Shown here: one piece after another, positions 1 to 13,012 of the stretch | Position numbering within the stretch: position 1 is the first letter of the stretch | Layout of the letters: every line of letters begins with the position of its first letter | Origin: Lumnitzera littorea | Lineage: Eukaryota > Streptophyta > Magnoliopsida > Myrtales > Combretaceae | Direction: 5' to 3' | NCBI GenBank assembly: GCA_024138015.1 | Contig: JAMXBB010000001.1 | Coordinates: 131,171,764 to 131,235,763 of the forward strand | DNA length: 64,000 nucleotides | Notes under the pieces: model-generated | Databases searched by the model: none | Told to the model about the DNA's origin: nothing | The model's input: only the letters and a program-made list of their open reading frames with translations | Made by a program: the position numbers and the translations under genes

Positions 1-979
1 TTGTAACTTACAATATCTGCATTGTCCTCTTAAGCTCTAGTTTCGTTTCTGATATATTTTGTCCCGATAACCTTGTCTTTTATGATTCTACCTCGTGAGT
101 CAGTATCATGTGAAAGGTGCGGCTAATCCATTAAAAAGGTTCCACAAGGTCAAGAGATTGAGTCGAATCTAAACTGTTATGCTCCAAAAGCCAATATGTA
201 AATAATATAGGAGGTTTCTCCTGAACTTGACGTGAACCAATGACACTCCTCAAGAGGCTTACGCTGTTACACCATGTGATGGAAGCTTTATGCCCAATGG
301 CTTCAGATCTTGTTTAAAGAATTTTGATGTAAATGTTGGTTTGAGCAATCAACTCATGCACACAAGAACAGATCTTCTTAAGTGAATCGTGCTACAAATT
401 TTTTCCTTGTGTGGATATACTCTTATTATGATGCATATTACTATTTTGTTCAAAACAATACGTGTATATTGTCTGATCATGGTATGAATGCAATAGACAC
501 TGCAAATATGTCCATATAGATTGTTTAGACTGTAGAACTTTTGTTGCAGGTTATTTTTGTTTTTGTTTTTTTTTTTTTTTTATTGGTGATAAGTAGAACT
601 AATTGTTGCAGTTGCTATGTCATATTTTTAAGCTGAAAACTTCAATCACCTCCGTCAGATTTCTCTTTTCTATTTAATCAAGAAGAAATGTAAATGTAGC
701 AAGCGCAAATGCAGTCTATTCATAAGGTGGAACGTTATCAGTAGGCACAACAGGGTAGGATGTGATATTGTGCTTTAAATCGGTAATATTTGATGTTGAA
801 CATGTGGTGTGACCACCACAACAGGGTAGAATGTGATAAGAAACTATTGCTATTCCTTTCTGTTTATTACCTCTTCTTTTCATTTCTTGATGGTTGCAAG
901 TCAAATTGGCTTGCTCAATGGTTGCATAATGGTAATAACTTAGCTTAACAAGTACTAATGACTGTCTATGTCTCAATAG
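1..979 (+). other. ARF5 intron (5' part of gene outside window)
   Basis: No exon is visible here. The ARF N-terminal exon, with its conserved Trp-His-Ala-Cys-Ala-Gly-Pro motif, is absent, so the ARF5 start codon must lie to the left of the window. The stretch is AT-rich with a long T run near 561-580, and it ends in a clean AG acceptor at 978-979. I see no other gene in it. Confidence 0.8.
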
Positions 980-3900
980 GTGGCAGTTTCAACTAAAAGA
1001 TCAGCAACCTCACAGATTCCCAACTATCCGAATCTCCCATCTCAGTTGCTGTGCCAAGTTCACAATGTGACACTTCATGTATGCATATCTTTATACTAAT
1101 AAGTAACCTTCCATTTATTTATGGCAGTGCTTGCAGTCATTACTTGAGATTATGTGTTTATCGTGCTCTATATGTTTCATGACAGGCAGATAAAGAGACT
1201 GATGAAATCTATGCCAAGATGACCCTCCAGCCAGTGAACACGGTAAGCAGTTATATTGTGTTTCAGTTGAGTCTCAGTACAATGCAAATGTACTCCCAAG
1301 ATGAGTTGACAACTAATTCTGTTGCCATTTTTAATTGTCTTGTATCAGGAGAAGGATGTATTTCCTGTGCCTGACTTTGGTTTAAAGCCCAGTAAACATC
1401 CAACTGAATTTTTTTGCAAGACTTTGACTGCAAGTGACACAAGCACACATGGTGGCTTCTCGGTTCCACGCAGGGCTGCGGAGAAACTATTTCCTCCATT
1501 GGTAAACCTTAATATTGACGATCGAGTACCTATTTCTACATGAAGTGACAAACAATAACAATGTAATCTAAGTATTGCCCATTTTCAGGACTACTCCATG
1601 CAACCACCAACTCAAGAACTTGTTGTTCGAGACTTGCATGATAATACTTGGACATTTCGGCACATATATCGAGGTGACAATTCCCGGAACATAATCTATT
1701 CCTCTTAATGTTATTATGTCATTACGTAGTCATGTCCAATAAAAGATCAGGTTTATGCTGGTTAGAGTCTTGAGATCCATTTACTTTCACGTAGCAGCTA
1801 TCCATGTCAATTGTAATAAAAGAAACCGCATTCTATGTCCTCTTATATGGTCTGGTTTTTATGTTTCCATAGGGCAGCCTAAGCGGCACCTTCTCACTAC
1901 TGGCTGGAGCTTGTTTGTTGGTGCAAAAAGGCTCAGGGCAGGTGATGCCGTTCTTTTCATCAGGTAATTGTTGTTATTACACTAAACTTGCTTGTACATC
2001 AGTGAGCTCAGGAAGGATTAAGGCAGGATAGTCATTTAGTCTGTCTCAGCTAATGGTTAAATGGTTAAGACCTAGATATCCCTTATCATGTATTATGGCA
2101 ATGAAGCAACACTTAAACTTCAGAAAGAAACAAAAGGCACCTTGATTTAGTGGTAACAGTCTGAATAATCTCAAATATCTCGATATTAAATGCCTTTTGT
2201 TTTATAGTTTAGTTATTGGTTTGACAAATTCTGGTCCTGCTGGATCATCATATATGAGATTTGTAATATATCAGTTTGCTCGTGGGTAGACCTTTCCTTA
2301 TGAGTGTCAATATTGGCAAGGCGATTAATCTTATACAAGAATGTTATTTCAATTTTGATTGATGGTGAAGTGTTACAAGTTACAACTTATCTGCTTCACC
2401 ATATTTCTGTCTTATACTCGTTATCTATATAATGCATCGTTGAAAAAGAAAATGGTTTTTTTTAGGCATAACATTGTAATTTTTGTCTTAAAGAGATGAG
2501 AAGTCACAATTACTGGTTGGTGTGAGGCATGCCAATCGCCAGCAAACAGCATTGCCATCATCAGTTTTATCAGCAGATAGCATGCACATTGGTATTCTAG
2601 CTGCTGCAGCTCATGCTGCTGCAAACCGAAGCTCATTCACAATATTCTACAACCCAAGGTTTGTGTGTCTCCCCTGAACTCTTTTGTTCGTATTTTAACA
2701 TTCCATTATGTAATTATTGAAGATTTTCATGTCTCTAAAATGATTTTATTGCCTATTCAACTCTCACAGAGCATGCCCTTCTGAATTCATCATTCCTATG
2801 CCTAAGTTCCGCAAAGCTGTTTATGGGACCCGAATTTCTGTGGGAATGAGATTTGGAATGATGTTTGAGACTGAAGAATCTGGAAAGCGCAGGTATTCCT
2901 AGGATAATACTCTTGTCTGCCTTCAACTTTCATTCTAGCATGTATTTGCTTTACAATTTTGATCTCATGTGCTACCAATCTTTTAGGATAGTACCACTCG
3001 CCAAACAGGCTTTTCTTGTTCTGGGAACTCAAATTAGTTTGGATATTGCAGACTTGATATAATGCATCAAGGACACAGGATTGACTAGTTGATATCAGGC
3101 ACTTTTTCAATGATGTCTTGTTAATGAACAGATTCTCCTCCTTTCTGCAGATATATGGGTACAATAATTGGTATCAGTGACTTGGATCCACTAAGGTGGC
3201 CTGGATCCAAATGGAGAAATCTGCAGGTACACTTGGGTTTTTTAAATCCCTATTCTCAATGGCTTGGCCGATTTTCCTGTTGGTCATTAGACTTCATCTT
3301 ATGAAAACAGGTTGAGTGGGATGAACCAGGATGTGGTGACAAGCAGAACAGAGTTAGTTCATGGGAAATTGAGACTCCTGAAAGCCTTTTCATTTTTCCA
3401 TCTCTAACTTCTGGCCTCAAACGGCCTTTCCATTCTGGATTTATGGGTATGTTAATGCCATACCACATATGTGCTCTTCTTTACTGTTTGTCTTCTTTCT
3501 TTTACATGGTTTATTTGTCACCAAACAACTCCTTTCAGGGGCAGAAACAGAATGGGGGAGTTTGATTAAAAAGCCTCTCATTCAACTTCCTGAAAATGGA
3601 GGTGGAAATCTTTTCCCCTATACCCCAATGTCAAGCCTATGTTCAGAACAACTGATTAAAATGCTGCTGAAACCACAACTTGCCAACACTCCTCCACTGC
3701 CCCGAGAGAACGATTTCAAGGGAGTTGCTCAACAGGAAGCTAATGTCATTCAGGGAACAGCAAATACAAGCACACAAGATTTGACATTGCACCAAAACGG
3801 AAAACCAGAAATTTGTAAAATGACCTCATCATCTGATGCTAATGTGATTGCAAAAGTACCATCTTCAAACAAAATTGACAATCAAGGAACTTCAGAAATA

Positions 3901-5561
3901 GTTGCTGAACTGCGAAACTCAGACTTTACTGATAAAACAAATCGGTCAAACAATGATTCAAATTTGGCTTCAGGTTCCTCGAATCAACACAGCTACTTAA
4001 ACCAGTTGAATATCCATCAGACCACGGGTACAACTCCACTGCAGACTGCTTCCTGCCTGCCGCAACCAAAGTTGGAACCATCAATTATTCAGTCACAGCC
4101 TCCAGATGTTCTCCAGTCTGATACAAATAATCTCTCTGGATTGTTGCCATTTACAAATAATGATGAGTGGATGCTTTACTCTTCTATGAACCATTCTTTT
4201 AACGTGTTTACACGGCCCCAAGGCCCTTTATCTGTATATGGGTCACAAGAGCTACCAGCTGCATTTACAGATCCTGTTGCTCAAATGCTACCACCTATTG
4301 GTCAGGAATTGTGGGACAATCAGGGAAGTAATTTGCGGTACTTATCCCAATTAGACCAGCTAACTCCACTTCCTGAGCAAGATCCATCAGGCCTCTGCGG
4401 CATTTCTAGCTTGGTTTGCCTGAAAGATTTATCAGATGAGAGTAACAATCAAAGCGATATTGGCAATTGTGTTAATTTGGACACAAGCAATGCTGGAAGT
4501 TGTATAGTTGATCCATCTGTTTCCAATACAATTTTGGATGAGCTCTGCGTGTTAAAAGATGCAGGATTCCAGAATCCTTCGGATTGTTTGGTTGGCACGT
4601 TTAGTTCTAGCCAGGATGTCCAGTCTCAGATTACCTCTGCCAGTCTTGCTGAATCTCAGCCTCTGTCTCGACATGATCTCCCAGACAGTTCTGGTGGTAC
4701 TTCTTCAAGCAATATAGATTTCGATGAGAACAGTCTTCTACACAATAGCTCATGGCAGCAAGTAGCTCCACCAATGCGAACCTACACCAAGGTAAGAAAT
4801 TCTCTGCATCGATTTCATTCAGCATCGCATCTGTCCATTTTTGCATTATCAGCTTAATAGATGAATCAGTATGCTATTGTTATGTGTATCACTGAATATT
4901 TCTGATGAATAATCTCACCTTTGTTGGAAAATTAATTTTCTGAAAATCTTGTAACATCTATTTTTTCAGTCGTGGACTTGTCCTATATCATTGACGAGTT
5001 TCAAATTCTCAAAAAACATAATCTTGTAAATTCTAATTGGATCAAAGAGGCTTTATATTTCAACTTCATGATATGAATCACTCAAATTTCAAACTCTAAT
5101 ATATATCTCCTCTTTTTACATAATCTTACAGTAGTTTTTATTTTTGCAGGTTCAAAAGGCGGGATCAGTGGGAAGGTCTATTGATGTGACAAATTTCAAA
5201 AACTACAAGGAGCTTTTATCTGCAATTGAATGCATGTTTGGGCTAGAGGGCCTGCTCAGTGACCCAAGGGGCACTGGCTGGAAGTTAGTTTATGTGGATT
5301 ATGAGAACGATGTTTTACTTGTTGGGGATGACCCATGGGAGTAAGTTTTATCTTATAATCTTTGCTTAGATACTTTATGTGTCATGATCATTGTATATGC
5401 AGATTGTCCTTATATCTAATTCTAACTTTTTCTACAGGGAGTTTGTGGGTTGTGTACGCTGCATCAGGATTCTTTCACCTGCAGAAGTACAGCAAATGAG
5501 TGAAGAGGGGATGAAGCTTCTCAGTGGTGCAGCAGCTCAAGGGATGAATGCTCCATCATAA
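980..5561 (+). CDS. ARF5: Auxin response factor 5 (MONOPTEROS), 12 exons, 5'-partial
   Basis: ARFs are nuclear transcription factors that bind auxin response elements. ARF5/MP is an activator controlling embryo, vascular and floral organ initiation, and is held inactive by Aux/IAA proteins. Exons: 980-1078, 1186-1242, 1349-1501, 1589-1673, 1873-1963, 2494-2658, 2770-2892, 3151-3226, 3311-3446, 3539-4791, 5150-5340, 5438-5561 (TAA 5559-5561). All introns are GT-AG and the phases join exactly, giving 850 codons. The B3 DNA-binding domain spans exons 3-6 (TASDTSTHGGFSVPRRAAEK), the ARF/dimerisation domain exons 6-9 (PLRWPGSKWRNLQVEWDEPG), and a Gln/Ser/Asn-rich middle region lies in exon 10. A C-terminal PB1 domain has the invariant Lys of YTKVQK and an acidic face in DYENDVLLVGDDPWEEF. 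The C-terminal EVQQMSEEGMKLL and the middle-region segments SDLPDSSGGTSSSN-like and ITSAS identify ARF5 rather than ARF7/19. Only about 80 N-terminal residues appear to be missing. Confidence 0.95.
4792..5149 (+). other. ARF5 intron with in-frame retention ORF
   Basis: This intron separates the activation-region exon from the PB1 exons. If it is retained, the frame continues for 21 residues (from Val-Arg-Asn-Ser to Ala-Leu-Ser-Ala) and stops at TAA 4855-4857, so the protein keeps DNA binding and loses PB1. A PB1-less intron-retained isoform of MP is known in Arabidopsis. Whether this plant makes one cannot be seen from DNA. Confidence 0.7.
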
Positions 5562-8500
5562 GCAGCTCATGCTTGAACCTTTCAAGGCCAAGATGTAACC
5601 TAGCAGTCACCTTTTTTTCAGTCATAAGATAATAGATAGAATGGTTTAGTGGATTAGTGGGTATGGAAATAGTCTCATCCATGCCGGTGCACTTAAATAT
5701 TCTGTGATGAATGGAATGTGATAAATCCATTAAAAGATGACTTATTCTGCAGATTGTTAAATTAGATTGCCTTCCCTCTGGAGCAGTATGTAATCTTGGA
5801 CTGCTGTTGACAGCAGATCTGATGATAAGAATGATGTTTGTTGAGATCAATTTTCTTAAACGTGGCATGTTGGATGCCAAATGGTAGTATATATACAAAC
5901 ACTGTTTTGCAGACCGCTTGTGGCAGTAGTAGATGAATGCAGGTTTCTAGCTAGAGAGCATGATGTACCTCCGGTTCCTTTTATTTAACCTATAACATTC
6001 CGATTGTTCGTGCATACCCAATCATTAGTTGGTCAGAGCGTGGAATTTTCCAGTCCTTTGGCTTCCAGTTTTTAATTCTCGAATCTTGATGGGAGGAAGA
6101 ATTCTGAGAAGGGGTTTGGTAAGTTACTGGCTACTGCGCTTGGTGGAAAACGTGTTGTGTGTTTACCAGTTGGTAACTTCAGCATTATTAGCTTTAGATC
6201 TGTGACCACATTGTTTTGCTTCTAGTTTGTAATGCCCACAACCCAAAGTACTATAACTTGCCATGTGTCATTATCCTAAAATGATATGGATTTTCATAAG
6301 AACATATGAACCTAGTATTATACAAAAACCCAAGGGATGGGTTTTGGCCAGGCTGCAAGATGGTCTAAAAAGTAAATAGAAGTCGATGATTTAGCAAATT
6401 TCGTATACTAACTCTATAGATATGATACACTATAGAACTACATACGGAATTAAACTAATATTTGATATGATGTACGGATACTAGGCTTAGGATTGTTTGC
6501 TATAATTTTTATTAAAGGGATTGATAAGAGTAAGTAAATAAGAGCTTTTTAAGGGAAAATATTCAAAAGTTTTTCATTAATATGTTAAATTTGTCTAAAA
6601 CCCTATACAAGTGTTTTATTTATACAAATGAGTAAAGTTGTAAATAAAATGATTAAAGGATGGCTTAGCGGCATTTTAGTAATTACAAATAAAACATGAA
6701 GACAACTTAAGGAAAATACAAAAAAAAAAAGAAAAGAAAATTTAAATAACATAAGTAAAATATATTACCAAATGAGATTTTTAGGTGATGGGCTGATGTT
6801 TGATTTCGAAGAGTTGTTAGAGACTTTGGAGCTTTGATTTGGATAGAATTGATTTGGAACAACCTGTCTTGTCCGAGGCCTATCTGACATAATCGTGGCC
6901 GACCTAACGTTACCGTAGTCGATTTCAAATGGCCAGGTTGACCTGATATGATAGTAATTGATCTAATATGGGTATGGACAACCTGTCTGATTTGATTCAA
7001 CGCGGTCGAGCTGATGTGGAATATTCAGGTAGTTTTGACATGACTGAATAGATCTTGGCTAAACAAACTTTGGTAAGCATATCGATCTTGGCATAGCAGA
7101 GCGAACGGGCAGGGTAGGATAGTCCTATAGCGCGAAACAGGTTAGTAGCCTAAAGGATGTTAGTAAAGCATGACAAAACCATTTAGACCAAAGCAGAGTA
7201 CACCTAACTCAAAGTAGACTTAGAAAGGTAGAGCAGACTCAATTAGAGTAGGGTGGGGTAACTCTACTATAGTAAGGAAGATGGGGCAAAACGGGACGTA
7301 AATAGTAGACTAGGACAGAACTTACAGAATACGTTGGGTCTTTTGATATTGCCAAAGTTCATAGATAGGTCTGTGAGAGAGCTTAAATAGAATAGAGCAG
7401 GTCATACTTAGCATAATAGGGTAAACCTAACAGAGTTGGGTAAGTTGTCTAATGCTAATAGAGCTTACAAAGAGGTCATCCATTCGTGTGGAGCTCACGA
7501 GTAGGCCTCCTATATAGTCCGGAACCTAACATGTTGTCGAGTCAGTATTTGAAATCCTATCATAAAACCATAATTGAACATAAACACTATTAAGTTGACA
7601 TAAAAGAAATCTCTAGATACAAACATCTATTGAGTGACTATGGTGTCTCACTCAATCATACATATTAAATCTAAGATTAATCGAGAGACTCAATCATACA
7701 TATTCAATCCAAGATTAATTGAGAGAACAACAACATCAAGAATAGGTAATTGGAATCTAAGATAGCTCCTATAATTGAAATACAATTGCTACAATTGAAA
7801 TTGACAATAGAAACAGAAGCTATACAGTATCCAGGTATCCCATCCTCTAATACATTGGTATTGAAACTTATTAAGTCTTTAAGGTAATTTAACTACCATT
7901 TACTCATCACAATAGTAACTTACATACTATACGCAGTCATATCCTAAGTTATTGTAATAGTAGTTTACCTCCTTAAACATACTTGTAAAAGAAAAGATCT
8001 CTAAAAGGTGAGCCAAAATCTAACACATGGAATATTGACACCTACACATGCATGGGCACACATGTAGATATAGGAATAATTAATGCAACTAGATCATTTA
8101 ATTATATTTACTTAAAGTTGGCAAACAACATAATCTTGATGTCCTACGACTTTTGATAACTCATAATCTTGGCAAACACATTAATATATAATATACTTAC
8201 TTAGTGTTGGGAACTCCTCATTACTTTATATGACTCCACTCAATAAAACGTCACATACTGATTATTTGGGTGCTATGCCAACATCACTGGTACTCCTAAT
8301 CTATTGACAATAGCCAAACTCATGTAACGCCCCTTCTAAAAGCTGAGTATTAATTAGGTTCATTAAGTACCAGTCTAGCAAGCACAATTAACACATACGG
8401 TATCTACATACTTGAAGTAACTACCTCACTAAAAATTGTGCTTACTTCACCTTTATAACCTGACATACAACATAGAAAAATAAACTTTAATACAATCTAC

Positions 8501-9530
8501 GCACTTTAGATCATTAAAAACCCGAACTCTCTAACCTTTACTTAACCATTCTTGTACTTATATCTAGATAAAAGGCTACACATTACACGAGTTTAAGGTA
8601 CTTATTCATGAAACTTGGTAAAAATGAGTGGCAAAAAGTGTAGAAACATTAAATTGAATAATAGATTAAAGAAAGAAAAGAAGGAAAAGGTTGGCTCACA
8701 TCATGTAGCTAGCATTCTGATGGCTCTAAGGCCACCACTTAGATGATAGGAGCTTGATGCCATTAGGCATGAAAAACAATCTAGTTTCTAGACTAGATGG
8801 TACTATACATGGCATTTAGATACCACCCCAGTCCACATTTTCTGGACTTCTTCCCTTTTATTGTCTGAATGCTATCAAGGCTAGTGTCTAAATGCAGGTT
8901 GCTATAGAAATGATTATGTTACATCAAGAAACCCATAACAAAACCACACTTCAATTTCAATAATCACCATAGAGATGATTATATAACATCTTTCATTCAT
9001 AATTCTTTAAATTAAGACATGAAAGAGCAAACTTACTTGAGTTTCTTGGAGAAGCCAACATCCCACACCAAAACTTTGATAAACCTATGATTAAAGATTT
9101 TAAGAACGAGTTTTTAATGCGTTCTTAAAAAAGAAACCTCAAACACCATAAAAATATAAGGACACCTCTTACAATCGTCTCTATTGCTGCCCTTTATGCA
9201 AATTGCGAGAGAAGTTTGATTTTTCTACAAAACCATTCCACATTATACACTTTAGAATGGAAGGAGACCAAGAAAAGATCAAGGAAAAGGCTACTTACCT
9301 TCATTTTCTTGGTGTGTTTGGCAGAGAGGAAGTGGAAAATGCCTAAGCATCTTTATTGTAAGGGAACCCGTTTTGGTTTTCTAGGTTCCATATCAACATA
9401 TTAAGGGATTCACTTTTTTAAGGAACCTAAAAATTTATCCCTAAGTTTCTTCATACAAATACCTTAAAATATTTTTTTGTAGAATTTTTGTTAGTAAAAT
9501 AATATACATTCAACCAATGAAAACATAAAA
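5562..9530. other. ARF5 3' UTR and intergenic DNA without a gene
   Basis: About the first 400 bases after the ARF5 stop are probably 3' UTR. I saw no unambiguous AATAAA signal. The remainder holds only short random reading frames. Sequences resembling gypsy LTR starts occur at 6227 (TGTAATGCCCACAACCC) and 8333 (TGTAACGCCCCTTCT), but I could not find matching LTR ends. 6880-7520 is rich in short purine-rich words (GTAG, GGGTA, AGAGCAG) and looks like a decayed repeat. No coding region is supported. Confidence 0.5.
7650..7725. repeat. 38-bp tandem duplication
   Basis: Two adjacent copies, 7650-7687 and 7688-7725, begin ACTCAATCATACATATT and end in GAGAG. They differ at about three positions, mostly C/T changes. 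It is a simple local duplication in intergenic DNA. Confidence 0.8.
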
Positions 9531-9548
9531 AAGAAGAAGAAGAAGAAG
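9531..9548. repeat. (AAG)6 microsatellite
   Basis: An uninterrupted AAG trinucleotide run lies in AT-rich intergenic DNA. Confidence 0.9.
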
Positions 9549-9682
9549 TGCAAGTACTAGTACATTCCTCTATGAAGGAATGTTAGTGAGGAAAGGAATG
9601 CATTATAATGCTTGAAGAAACTCTCATCATTCCTCGAGCCTTTGGACAATACACTAAGGAATGTATGGTAAAGATGATCTAA

Positions 9683-9944
9683 GAGCATCAATATCATTGG
9701 CTGAGGAGAAAAGAACGAGCTTCTTGACCCTATGGAAAAACGTGCTTCCTATTAAAGGGAACGTACCTCGTTATAGGCACGTCCCTTATCCCTTTTTTTT
9801 TTTAATCTCTAATTGGTTGAAATATAACATCAAAACCGACAAAAATTAAAAAAAAAAAAAAAGTATCATGGAATTTTTATGAAGCAACTGCGAGATAAAA
9901 TGTTAAGTTCCTTAATAAGAGAGTTCATTAGGATATTGATGTGT
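9683..9944. mobile_element. MITE candidate with GAGCATCAATATC-type inverted ends
   Basis: The left end reads GAGCATCAATATC. The right end, on the other strand, reads ACACATCAATATC, so about 10 of 13 terminal bases pair over a 262-bp unit that has no coding capacity. Such ends are common in plant MITEs. The target duplication is not clear, so the family cannot be assigned. Confidence 0.4.
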
Positions 9945-11284
9945 AATTTAGGAGTACCAGACTGGTTCCCTAAAGATAAAGATGGATTAAGGAGAAGATA
10001 TCGTAAAGTAAGAAGGAAGAGGAAAGGGAAAGAAAAGGAAAGGTGATTTCGTCCAAAGGTTGAAAGTTGTTTAAAGAATTAAAATTACTTTAATACCCTT
10101 GTTCTTTGAATGTATTTATTAAGATACCTAGGAAAACTAAGTTTTACGTAGCCTCTAGATGTTCTCATCAGCAACTCTTATTCGCTAAATAATAGTTAGA
10201 TTGCTGAAACTTTTTGGTTTTGTATTTATTTTTTATTTTGTGATTTGGTTATTCTTTCAATTTTTCACTTTAGATTTATAGTGTTTTTTCATCATTTCAT
10301 TTTTTCCCTAATCCTCTCATAAAGAAAAGATTATAAGAGGACAAACACATTTAGATATTAATACTCATGATATCTAAACATGTTCATTTTGCCATAATCT
10401 TTCTTACGTTTAGTAGTATGAGGCTTTATGAATGGGTTTTTAGTGGTCGATGGAGCGCAAATCTAGTAGTAGTGATATTGTCTCTTAATAGTGATATTGT
10501 CTCTTAATTTAAGGTGCTGTTTGAAGGTGCAACTAAGTTGTTGGTGTGTTATATGCAAAGGGTTGAGTAGGTGAGCATGGATTTGGTGGTAGTGCCATGG
10601 GTTTTGGTCTATTGAGATTGTTTATTCGTTTGCTTTATGGACTTAGTATTTGTTGTGATAAGTTCGGCTTTTTTGGGTTATACTTTGATGCTTTTAGATC
10701 CTTTACTTATGAAGTTGAAATATCAAAATTTTCTTTCCAAAAATGTCTTTGGCCATAGAAAGGCTATTGTTTTAGGGTGAATTAATAATTTTTTAAGAAG
10801 ATACAAAAAAGTGAAAAGCTTAAAGTCCCTTAAGTTTGCTTTTGTTGGAAGTTTTGTAGTACTTAGACCATCACTAACGGTGATAAGGGTTTTTGTTACC
10901 TCCTTGAAGTTGTAAGGAGTAGTCCATATTGGTTTTATAATACAAAACAAACCTTTGCTTACCGTATTATTTAAGAAGGTTATATACAAAATCTCAACTA
11001 AAGTAATTTGGAAAATTAACCATTTTCTTATGCATAAGCAATTAATGATTACTTAGGTTTGGATTGCTTTTCCTAGTCTTCATTTTCATTTATTTTCCCA
11101 AAAAAATTTAAGTTATTTTCATTGGCTTCTAGTTTTGGTACTTTCGTGAAATTAGATGTACTAATGATTGGACTTGCTAAAGCGTCACTTGCTAGGATTT
11201 TGTGGAAATGGACGAGTGTAATATACCCAACAAAGTGCAAGTAAGAAAAGCTAGATTAAGATAGAAATGGATTTCCCAAAAGGG
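9945..11284. other. Intergenic DNA, nothing recognised
   Basis: AT-rich sequence with T-rich tracts and only short reading frames. The longest, at 10723-10989 on the minus strand, shows no family resemblance that I can name. No gene is supported. Confidence 0.5.
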
Positions 11285-11384
11285 ATTTCAACAAGGCATA
11301 AGAAGAGACCTTATGCTTTGTTAGAACCATACAATATTGTTGCTTTAATATGTTTACCATGGAATAATAAGAAGTTACTTCAAT
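11285..11384 (-). pseudogene. Decayed copy of RH10 helicase exon 8 plus flanking intron
   Basis: Positions 11310-11384 align without a gap to the 75-bp exon 8 of the helicase gene at 34066-34140, matching at about 55 of 75 bases by eye. The adjoining 11285-11309 matches the helicase intron just after that exon (CAAGGCATAAGAAGAGAC is shared exactly). Most differences are C/T or G/A. Because intron sequence is included, this is a DNA duplication and not a retrocopy. I did not find other helicase exons around it. It cannot code. Confidence 0.75.
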
Positions 11385-11939
11385 TTGAAAAAAAGAATAG
11401 AAAACAAATTATTTACACAAGAATATTGTAAAGAGCTAAAAATTATTATATTAATTATTAAACCAAGCCTACTATTTAAGTAAGGTTGACTCATTTGGGC
11501 TAAGTAATGGGAAGCAAGGAGTTTGGTTCATACTTGGGATGACTTAGGGCAAATTGGCTTAAAATATAAATCATTACACCGATCTGCCCACTTTCAACAT
11601 TTCTTAGACAAGCTAATGCACTCACGAGGCAAGTTAGTGATCTTAGGACCTTTAGTAGGCTCACTAAGATAACTATGAAATGAGGAAGCTCCATTTTATC
11701 CATTAATCACCAAGATGATTCGATGGATATCATAAAGTCAAAGAGTTTATAAATACTTAATTATTTCTCCTCATTTGCAACTTTTAAAGAGATAAGATAA
11801 ATAGTATTTTGATAGCTCTTATTTTAAACACATTTCATATAGTGATTTTATAGTATTTCCCTTACATATTTAGTTTTCTTTAAAGAAATTGATACTTAAT
11901 TGAGTAAAATTTTGATTTCAAGATTTGAACGTGTTCTTG

Positions 11940-13012
11940 GATTGAAAACGAAGAAAAGGAATCAAGTTTCACTCAATTTGAAGTTTAAATGAATGAGTTA
12001 TGAAGTTTTAAAGTTACATAAACAATATGAATTTTGGTCAGAAAATTACACAGTCTAAGATACAACTGTGTCCCAGGCTGTGTCTGGTGACGAAAAAATG
12101 AACTTTACAATACATTATAAAAGGACTTATTAGGGTTTCACACATAATTGGACATTCAAGAGAGACGAGACTTGAAGAGAAGGAGGAGAAAAAGGTGAAA
12201 GCAATACCTAATTTTAAGATTAAAGAGATTTTTCATCAACAAAAGGGGTTTTTCATGTTTTATATCTTAATTTTGTTGCAATTCATTTTTAGTTTCAATA
12301 TGATAACTTAAGATTCTTGTATTTATGATTGTAGAACCTAGGGTTTCATGTGACTATTAGATTGATTAATAATTTTCAATAAAGTTTCTATCTTTTCTTG
12401 ATTCAATTATGTTATTTAATTGTTAATTTATATTTCTAGGGTATCAATCTATGATATTATGCATGATGATTGAAAAATCACATGTGTAATGAGGTCTTGA
12501 CATAATTGGAGGGAATTACATGTATACTTAGAGATAAGATACATGTTTCTTCCGGAAAGTTGCTCTTTTATGTGGGAATTCATTATACATTAATGCGATT
12601 CTGAATTATATTACTAAGTGAATAAATTTCGGTAAATAATTTAGAATTAGGGTTGATATGCTTGAGAAAGGTGTTAACTTTAATTGTGAATCCCTCTGGT
12701 CAAGAATAATAGAGATCGAATTGGATACATTTTAAGCGGTCACATGTTAAACACTAGGGGAAATAATTCCTAAATACGTTATTTGCTTTCTTGAAGTTGT
12801 TCTTAATTTTATTGCTTTCTAAATTACTTAATCAAGTCTCATAATTAGGTTAATTTATTAATTTTAGTATTTTTAATTCATTCAACTCGTCACAATTTTT
12901 TGGTTAGATAATAGAGCTAATGTTAATATTAGTATTCGAAGTTTCTGAGGGATTGACTCGGATTCACATCTGCTATATTAAAACTGATAGGTGCACTTGC
13001 CTGATATCATAT
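11940..13012 (+). mobile_element. Possible decayed LTR or non-autonomous retroelement tail
   Basis: The segment contains words often met in large plant LTR elements without genes: repeats of CTGTGTC with CCAGGCTGTG near 12050-12090, and a terminal stretch with GGATTGACTCGGATTC and TGATAGGTGCACTTGCCT near 12950-13000. No second LTR, primer site or reading frame was found. The boundaries are guesses. It could equally be ordinary intergenic sequence. Confidence 0.25.

Noticed and set aside
3469..4857. A 462-codon open frame that looks like a single-exon gene
   Set aside because: It is ARF5 exon 3539-4791 with intron read-through at both ends. The first 23 codons are intron.
8333..8460. An LTR-like start (TGTAACGCCCC), with a similar one at 6227
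   Set aside because: Neither could be paired with an LTR end, a target duplication or a second copy, so no element is called.
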